Assembly (NCBI RefSeq): GCF_000449425.2
Contig: NZ_AVHW01000031.1
Coordinates: forward strand, 1 to 42,019
Direction: 5' to 3'
Length of the DNA stretch: 42,019 nt
Origin: Clostridioides difficile CD160
Lineage (GTDB): Bacteria > Bacillota > Clostridia > Peptostreptococcales > Peptostreptococcaceae
Positions 36,116-42,019 of the stretch are shown piece by piece. The notes below the pieces were generated by a model. That model was not told the DNA's origin, did not search any database, and saw only the letters and a list, made by a program, of their open reading frames with translations. Each line of letters begins with the position of its first letter. Position 1 is the stretch's first letter. A program made the position numbers and the translations under genes.

Positions 36116-36391
36116 ATGAGTCTTTTTGTTGGTGGATGGTCAAAATTTAGGGCTGTCGAAGAAGAAGATTTAAAAGTATTTAATGAAGCTGTAGGAATGT
36201 TAAAAGGTGTTGATTATGAAGCACTTATTGTTGCTACTCAAGTTGTAGCAGGAACAAATTTCAAATTTATTTGCAATGCTACTTCAGTTACAAATCCTCC
36301 ACATGATTATTTAGCAGAGATAGTTGTTTTCAAGCCTCTTCCTTGTGATGAACATAATGCAACAATTACAAGTATTAATATAATTAAATAA
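36116..36391 (+). CDS. Small cystatin/stefin-like protein
   Basis: 91 residues, no signal peptide. ATQVVAGTNFKFICNA carries the cystatin Q-x-V-x-G signature extended to QVVAGTN as in animal stefins. The N-terminal VGGWS and the later VVFKPLPCDEH fall where stefins place their N-terminal Gly and their second hairpin (VFQSLP in stefin A). Stefins inhibit papain-like cysteine proteases by inserting these loops in the active site. The start is ATG 36116 after AAAGGAGG. It heads the cluster with an unknown gene and two GTPase genes. The fold assignment rests on these motifs; protease inhibition by this protein is an inference. Confidence 0.7.
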   Translation: MSLFVGGWSKFRAVEEEDLKVFNEAVGMLKGVDYEALIVATQVVAGTNFKFICNATSVTNPPHDYLAEIVVFKPLPCDEHNATITSINIIK

Positions 36392-36410
36392 TATTAATAG
36401 GAGCTGGAAT

Positions 36411-36698
36411 ATGAGATTAAATATAACAAAACAAAATACTATAGAGGTTGAAAACAGTAAAAAAGAAGATGTCTATTTTGTAATAGTTGATAATGTTTTC
36501 TTTGAACGTCAAGGTGATGTATTTAACAGTATCACAAATAATAATTTAAATAATTATGATGTAGAAATACTACCAACTAATAATATTTTTTTAGAATTAA
36601 AAATAACATCTACTAAAAATTTAGAACCTGTTTTTATTGTAGTTGAAGATAGACAGTACAATCATGGCAGTGTAATGTTTAAGCCAGTAGTGGTGTAA
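36411..36698 (+). CDS. Hypothetical 95-residue protein beside the cystatin-like gene
   Basis: No family recognised. It is predicted mainly beta (alternating VYFVIVDNVFFE, YDVEILPTNNIFLELKI, PVFIVVEDRQ), with no membrane segment or signal. The start is ATG 36411 after AGGAG, 20 bases behind the cystatin-like gene, so they are co-translated. In the same frame directly beyond the TAA is a zinc-ribbon-like string (CPNC...YKCNNHGK, 36699-36770) interrupted by a TAG at 36714, possibly a lost C-terminal domain. Confidence 0.65.
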   Translation: MRLNITKQNTIEVENSKKEDVYFVIVDNVFFERQGDVFNSITNNNLNNYDVEILPTNNIFLELKITSTKNLEPVFIVVEDRQYNHGSVMFKPVVV

Positions 36699-36806
36699 TG
36701 TCCAAATTGTTTATAGAAATATAGCTATAATAAAAAGAAAAAAGGCTATAAATGTAATAACCATGGAAAGATAGTATTTAGAAAATATAATAAAATAAAT
36801 GTATTA

Positions 36807-36859
36807 AGTAAAATAACTGTGTTGGTAAAAATTATACTCTGCAACACAGTTATTTTACT
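36807..36859. other. Perfect 18-bp hairpin without T-run
   Basis: AGTAAAATAACTGTGTTG (36807-36824) pairs perfectly with its complement at 36842-36859 around 17 bases. It stands between the 95-residue gene and the first GTPase gene. A run of T is lacking on the plus strand, so it is not a standard terminator; it might act as an attenuator or RNA-stability element. Confidence 0.75.
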
Positions 36860-36965
36860 AAACAGAAGGAAGGCACTTATCAAATAAAAAAGTAAAAAGT
36901 AGAAAATAACCTTAAATAGTATAAATTTTATTTAAATAAAAATCTATAATCAAGGGGGAAAATAA

Positions 36966-39460
36966 ATGCCAGAAAATAACAAACAACTATTAGAAGAAAT
37001 CACAGTCTTATTAAATGAAGGAAAAGTAGCAATAGATAAGGCTCAAAATCAAAATTTAATTCTAATTCTTGGTGGTACAGGTTGTGGAAAAAGTACTGCA
37101 ATTAACTATCTTGCAGGATGTAAAATGATAGAAGTAGAAGATGAAGATACTGGTATATCCTACATTGAATGTTTAGACCCTGTAGCAGAGATTGGTTCAG
37201 GAGCTGTTTCACAAACTTTGTATCCAAACATTGTAGATATGAGAAAATCAGTCGAAGGAATGGATGCAAAATTATGTGATACGGCAGGATTTAGTGATAA
37301 TAGAGGGGTAGCCCATGATATTAGTGCAGCAGTTTCGTTAGGAGAAGTATTTAAAAATTCTGCATCTATATGTGCAGTAGTTGTATTAATACCAGAAGCA
37401 GACATATTAGATTCTAGACTTACAAAAGTGCTGGATTTATTCCAACAGTTAAATATGTGTCTTCATAGAGATAATTTTAAGGGAAGTATAACCTTTTTCG
37501 TTTCAAAAAGCTTCTTAGGAAGAACAGAAAAACAATTATATAATATTATCAAGAAAAAATATGAACAGTTATGTGAAAACTTAGAAAGTAACATAGATGA
37601 AAAAGCATGGTTATTTGAGGAATTGCTAAAAGATAATGGAAAAAATATTCACCTTTGTAAGCCACTTGCGTCTGATGATAGGGAAAGTTTATTAAAACAA
37701 GTGCTAGAACTAGATGAAGTTAAAGATAAGACATCGGCATTCCAATATCCAATTAGTGCAGATGCAAGATTAGTTTTAGACACGTTAATAAAAGATATTC
37801 AAAGTAGTATCGTATCCAGTTTAGAAGAGTATGTTAAGTCATATACACAAGACTTTATCAAGGTTATTGAAAGAATAACAATGATTCAAGAAATATCAAA
37901 ATACGATAAAGTCGTAGGAGTATTTAAAAACTGGTTAGAAAGTACAGCAAGTCTTACTATAGACAAATTTATTAATGTACTGTCTAAAGAAAGTGGATTA
38001 TTCTTGCAAGATACTTGTATGAAATTACAAAATAAGATAAAGGGAAATTTAGATATAATTGATGCTTTAAGTAAATATACAGAAAATGGAACTGGGGAAA
38101 TTTTATTACCTTCTGTACATATGGAATTTATTATAGAAAAAGTAAGTAAAAAGATAATGGAACAAAACTTTACTATAATAAGAAAGAACCTAGAAGAAGT
38201 TTTAGTTTCTTATGAAGTACAAAAACAGATATTTACATTAAAAAATAGAGAAAAATTAATGGAAGTTGCAAATAAAAAGGATTATATATATAGTATAAAT
38301 GATTTTAAAGAAATTTTGATGAATGTTACAACTATACAGAGTGAAAAATTAGGAGATAGTATAACAAGATTAAATACATATGGAGAAGAAGGAAACGAAA
38401 TAGTTAGGGAATTTGTAAGTAAATACATTTTAAATCCATTTATAGTAAAAACAATCAATATTAATGATAAGAAGAGTGTTGAAATAAGAGCATTAATTCC
38501 AAACTTAGTAATTAGTAGTGTATTGGAATATTTCAAAAATAGAAAAGTAGATGACAATACTTCTACATTTATGTTCTTTGCTAAAGAAACTATTTATATG
38601 GATGATAACCTTGGAATGGGATTTGCCTCAGAAAAAAATATTATTCTTGCTTGTAATAATCTGATGTAAGTAGTAATGTAAAGATTAATGTAAGTGGAAA
38701 AGATGGAGAAATTTTAGATAATTCTATTTATGGACAAAATGGTAAAGATGGTAGAGATGCAGGTAACATTTACCTATGTGTTAAGAAAGAAATTAGAAAT
38801 TATCGCTTAACACTAATTGCAAATGGAGGAAATGGCTCTAAAGGAACAGATGGGAAATATGGTGAAACTGGAGCAAATGGAGCAAATGGAGCTGATGCAG
38901 GATATACAAGTTATTTCGCTGGACAAATATTTAAAGGATACTTTGCAGAAGGAACAAAAGGTAAAAAAGGTGACAAAGGTGGAGCTGGTGGAAATGCTGG
39001 AAGAGGTGGAAATGCTGGTAAGAAAGGCAATATTTACTTCATTGCAGACTCAGAAGAACAAAAAAATAGAATAATTAATCATTGTGATATAACAGTCAGA
39101 GATGGAGAAGTAGGTCCAAATGGTAGACCAGGTCTAGGTGGATATGGAGGAAAAGGTGGTCATCATGGATATAATACACTTTCATTCTCTGCAAGTGGTA
39201 TAGATAAGACTTTATACTATACAGGATATTTTACAAGCTGGGATTATAAGACAGAGAAAGTATTTTATTATCGTGTAGAACTTTATGGTGGAAATTGGAG
39301 CGAAGGAAAAACAGGTCCATCAAGAGAATACGCTGAATATGGAGACAGAGGAGAAAATGGAGGATTTAATACTCCAAATACTAAGTCATCAACAGCTGTT
39401 TCAAAAGTAGAAGAGAATTTTATTAAAGAAAAATATCAAAGCTATTGTTCTGAAATATAG
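36966..39460 (+). pseudogene. GTPase/collagen-like fusion protein A, frameshifted
   Basis: First of two paralogues. The P-loop domain has Walker A GGTGCGKS (residues 36-43) and switch II CDTAGFSDNRG. The usual NKxD is replaced by VSKS. A helical middle follows to about residue 565. The first frame ends at TAA 38667. One T missing near 38660 would continue it as NNSDVSSNVKINVSGKDG into an open frame to TAG 39458-39460. That frame encodes about 265 residues with Gly-X-Y runs such as GTKGKKGDKGGAGG and GEVGPNGRPGLGGYGGKGG. No classical slippery site is visible. There is no signal peptide. The start is ATG 36966 after AAGGGGG. The truncated GTPase half may still be made. Confidence 0.8.
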
Positions 39461-39474
39461 AAAGGGATGTATAT

Positions 39475-41574
39475 ATGGCAGATAAACTTTATAATGGAAT
39501 CGTAAACCTTTTGGAAGATGGAAGGGACGAACTTAGAAACTATAATTTAAAAGAAAAGTCAATTTTATTATTTTTAGGTGCTTCAGGTGTTGGAAAGAGT
39601 ACTTGTATCAATTACTTAAAAGGTTGTGAAATGGAAGAAATAACAGATGAAGAAACTGGACAAGTATATATCACTGCAAAAGAGTCAGCTGTTGAAATTG
39701 GAAATGGTGTATACTCTAAGACATTATGCCCAGAAGTTGTAGATGTTACAAATAGAGACTTTTCATTATGTGATTGTCCAGGATTTTTTGATAACCGTGG
39801 ACCCGAATATATGATTGCAGGTGCAATGCTGGTAAGAGAAACTATCACTACGTCTTCAAAGGTGAAAGGAATGGTAGTTATTTTAGACTATCAATCTCTA
39901 ATGGATTCTAGACATACATTATTAATAGAAACCGGTAAAAACTTGAAAGATATGCTTGGTGATTATGAAAAGTATAAAGAAAATTTTTTCTTCCTTATCA
40001 ATAAAATACCTAAGTTACTCATCAATACAGTAACAGAAGAGAAAATAAGAGGTATATTAAAAAAAGTAAAAGAAGACCTAGATAGTCAAGAGAAAGATTA
40101 TGAAGGTTACAAGGAACTAGTATACCTATTAAATGTAGTATTATCAGATACTGTATCTATTAAACTATGTAATCCTCTGGATAAAAATCCAAAAGGTTTA
40201 TTAGATGAAATGAAAAATCTCCCTGGAACTTTTGAAAAAACAGATATGGGCTTGATGCTTACAGCTTCTTGTAAAATAGAAATACAAAAAGCTGTTGATA
40301 TAACATATAAGGAAATAGAAAAGCTTTTAGTTCCTTATATACAAAGTGTCAAAAAAGGTATAGAAGAGTCTATTTCCATCTTACCTTCTATAAAAAATCT
40401 AAAAGATAAAGAAGTTCAGTTGGAACAAATTTATGAAAATTTATGTAGTAAAACAAGCAGTATCAAGGAGCTTATGGAATTTGTACAAGAACTTTCATAT
40501 GGTGATGGATTACAAAAAGTGAATGTATTAGAAGAAATACGCCTTCTTTTAGAGCTAAATAGTTATTGTAGTGAAACTCATATTGTTGGTCTGAGTGAGT
40601 TATTAAAATCATTACTGAAGAATACATTAGAAGATACGTTAAGGGGTCTTAAAAACTGGATAGTAGAAGAAGAAAATAAGAAAGAAGAGGCTAAAAGGCT
40701 CGAAGATGCAGAATATAGAAGAGAGAAAATTAGAAGTTGTACATATATAAAATCATATGATAAAGAAAAGATACTTTCTATATATATACCAATACCTAAA
40801 GTGAGCTTATCGGATTTAACCGAAATAATATCTGGTTATCAACTTAATATTTTATCTTCTATACATATGTATGGAGAGTGTGAGTTGAAAATTGATTGTA
40901 ATATGGAGAAAGAAGTTTTTTCAGGTAAAAATATTGTATTGATGGTAGAAAAATTATGTATACCAAAAGGTTCTTATTCAATTAACGTATCTGGTAAAGA
41001 TGCAGAAAAATTGGTTGGAGAAGACACTATTTATAATGGAATGAATGGAAGAAATGGTAATAATGCAGGAACTTCAGGAGATATTTTATTATCTTTTAAA
41101 GAGATAGAAAAACAAGGAGAGCTTAAACTCTATACTGATGGTGGATTAGGTGGAAATGGACAGGATGGAAAAATTGGAGAGACAGGAATAACTGGAGAAA
41201 TTGGAGCAAATGCAAAGATAGGTTCTAAAAAAGAGTCGAAAGAATTTGCTAAGGAAAACAAGACAAAATATTTTGTGGTAAAAGCAGAAAAAGGAAAACC
41301 AGGTGGAACTGGAGGTACAGGAGGTAATGGTGGAAATGCAGGTCTTGGAAGCAAATCTGGACAGATTTATCTCCTTGGAAAAGCATCTGTACTAAAAGAT
41401 GCTATAAGTACAAAAGATGGACATCATGGTATGGCAGGAAAAGGCGGTTCTGGAGGAAAAGGAGGCTCTGGGGGTCTTGGAGGAATTAGAGGAATATATG
41501 AAGAGACAATAAGATATATAGGTATCTCTACTCCAATAGATGACAGTGATAGAAACTACTACTATTTTGATTAA
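39475..41574 (+). CDS. GTPase/collagen-like fusion protein B, split by an IStron
   Basis: Paralogue of the preceding gene. It has Walker A GASGVGKS (35-42), switch II DCPGFFDNRG (100-109) and an NK in LINKIPK as a reduced G4. The middle is long and helical (about 230-440). The Gly-rich tail (about 523-685) has runs GGLGGNGQDGKIGETG, GKPGGTGGTGGNGG and GHHGMAGKGGSGGKG. No signal peptide or membrane helix is seen, so it is cytosolic. The family resembles AIG1-like or other large GTPases only by the P-loop. The exon ends YYYYFD at TTGAT (41567-41571). The stop TAA 41572-41574 belongs to the intron, so splicing would extend the protein beyond the window. The start is ATG 39475. Confidence 0.8.
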   Translation: MADKLYNGIVNLLEDGRDELRNYNLKEKSILLFLGASGVGKSTCINYLKGCEMEEITDEETGQVYITAKESAVEIGNGVYSKTLCPEVVDVTNRDFSLCDCPGFFDNRGPEYMIAGAMLVRETITTSSKVKGMVVILDYQSLMDSRHTLLIETGKNLKDMLGDYEKYKENFFFLINKIPKLLINTVTEEKIRGILKKVKEDLDSQEKDYEGYKELVYLLNVVLSDTVSIKLCNPLDKNPKGLLDEMKNLPGTFEKTDMGLMLTASCKIEIQKAVDITYKEIEKLLVPYIQSVKKGIEESISILPSIKNLKDKEVQLEQIYENLCSKTSSIKELMEFVQELSYGDGLQKVNVLEEIRLLLELNSYCSETHIVGLSELLKSLLKNTLEDTLRGLKNWIVEEENKKEEAKRLEDAEYRREKIRSCTYIKSYDKEKILSIYIPIPKVSLSDLTEIISGYQLNILSSIHMYGECELKIDCNMEKEVFSGKNIVLMVEKLCIPKGSYSINVSGKDAEKLVGEDTIYNGMNGRNGNNAGTSGDILLSFKEIEKQGELKLYTDGGLGGNGQDGKIGETGITGEIGANAKIGSKKESKEFAKENKTKYFVVKAEKGKPGGTGGTGGNGGNAGLGSKSGQIYLLGKASVLKDAISTKDGHHGMAGKGGSGGKGGSGGLGGIRGIYEETIRYIGISTPIDDSDRNYYYFD

Positions 41575-42019
41575 AAAATAGCTACGCACACTCGTGACTT
41601 TAGTCATGAGTTAGTAGCTAAAATAGTCAGCATATAGGGAAACTTATATGTAGAGATAGGATATAACCTATCCAATACTACTTGAATTGCTGGAAACCCC
41701 TAAAGCTAACCAAACTAAAACATAAGGATGAAATAAACCTAAGTGTGAAAGTTACGAAAGTAGAAAAAATTGGTTAGATGGTATAAGGTTAAACCCTAAG
41801 TACTTTAAAATGGGCAATCAGCAGGTAAGCTCCGAATAGGAGAAACTTCAACGACTATTCCTCCTGAGGGAAGTACACTACAAGCTATCGGTAGTGGAAG
41901 TGGGTAGACCTTAACGATAAGCGAAGGATAAGATATAGTCTGTGCTTCATGAAATGTAAGAAGTTCATAAGAGAACTGCATAGGTAGTAGCGAACTTATG
42001 TGAACGACAACCTCAAAAA
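41572..42019 (+). mobile_element. IStron 5' portion: group I intron ribozyme, cut by window end
   Basis: Self-splicing group I intron at the left end of an IS605-type element (the C. difficile CdISt1 type). Conserved core elements appear in order: P AATTGCTGGAAACCCC (41685-41700), Q AATGGGCAATCAGCAGG (about 41809-41825), R TTCAACGACTA (about 41847-41857) and S AAGATATAGTC (41930-41940). The 5' splice site follows TTGAT (41567-41571). GTCAG at 41626-41630 can pair with TTGAU as the internal guide, with the G.U at the splice site. tnpA/tnpB would follow outside the window. It has the same orientation as the element at 1-713. Confidence 0.9.
41579..41620 (+). repeat. IStron left-end hairpin
   Basis: The outer stem TAGCTAC (41579-41585) / GTAGCTA (41614-41620) encloses ACTCGTGAC (41590-41598) / GTCATGAGT (41603-41611) with loop TTTA. 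It shares its TGACTTTAGTCA core with the right-end hairpin at 670-690. It is both a probable TnpA binding site and part of the intron's 5' domain. Confidence 0.8.

Noticed and set aside
36696..36716. Stop-codon readthrough or selenoprotein in the 95-residue gene
   Set aside because: The stops are TAA and TAG, not TGA, and no insertion element is seen; a decayed domain is more likely.
38640..38680. Programmed ribosomal frameshift in GTPase A
   Set aside because: No X-XXY-YYZ slippery heptamer or stimulatory structure is evident; a one-base loss is simpler.
38817..39074. Separate 85-codon Met/Glu/Gln-rich plus-strand gene
   Set aside because: It is an off-frame reading of the Gly-rich tail coding region of GTPase A.

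Overview
The window looks like a chromosomal segment of Clostridioides difficile or a very close relative. It is AT-rich, with Shine-Dalgarno-led genes, frequent GTG and TTG starts and Firmicute gene families (YtxC, DegV, a T-box before thrS, PadR-DUF1700-DUF4097, an AgrC-like kinase). Both ends lie inside IStrons, chimeras of a group I intron and an IS605-type element known from this species. The species call is an inference from gene content; no search was run.

Layout. 1-713 is the 3' end of an IStron with a decayed tnpB, a right-end hairpin and a likely 3' splice site. It interrupts an rRNA m5C methyltransferase gene whose second exon follows. 1980-3982 holds two tandem signal peptidases and a TIM-barrel isomerase-like gene. 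4056-12700 holds housekeeping and metabolic genes: a uridine-kinase-like gene, glutaminase, an ArsR-type regulator, endonuclease IV, an aldo/keto reductase broken by a frameshift, a RusA-like resolvase and QueG. Three different short tandem-repeat arrays lie in the gaps of this section. 12806-25296 holds a Lon-like protease, endonuclease III with a long lysine-rich N-terminus, TrmL, DegV, two tandem BMP-family proteins, a DUF6873-like protein, YtxC, a DUF445 protein and T-box-controlled thrS. 25918-33851 is mostly on the minus strand: a self-regulating PadR operon, an HD protein, a TetR/small membrane protein/MFS efflux operon and an EFR1-type flavodoxin-ferredoxin protein. A solitary AgrC-like kinase lies on the plus strand among them. 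gapN follows at 34352.

The most unusual part is 36116-42019. It contains a small cystatin/stefin-like protein, an unknown 95-residue protein and two tandem paralogues that join a P-loop GTPase domain, a helical middle and a collagen-like Gly-X-Y tail. The first paralogue carries a one-base frameshift just before its tail. The second is entered by an IStron immediately after TTGAT, and the group I ribozyme core runs to the window end. I know of no described system with this gene set.

Two themes recur. Ribozyme-bearing mobile elements sit inside reading frames, at positions where splicing could restore the protein. Several transporter or redox genes carry clear palindromic operators exactly at their promoters.
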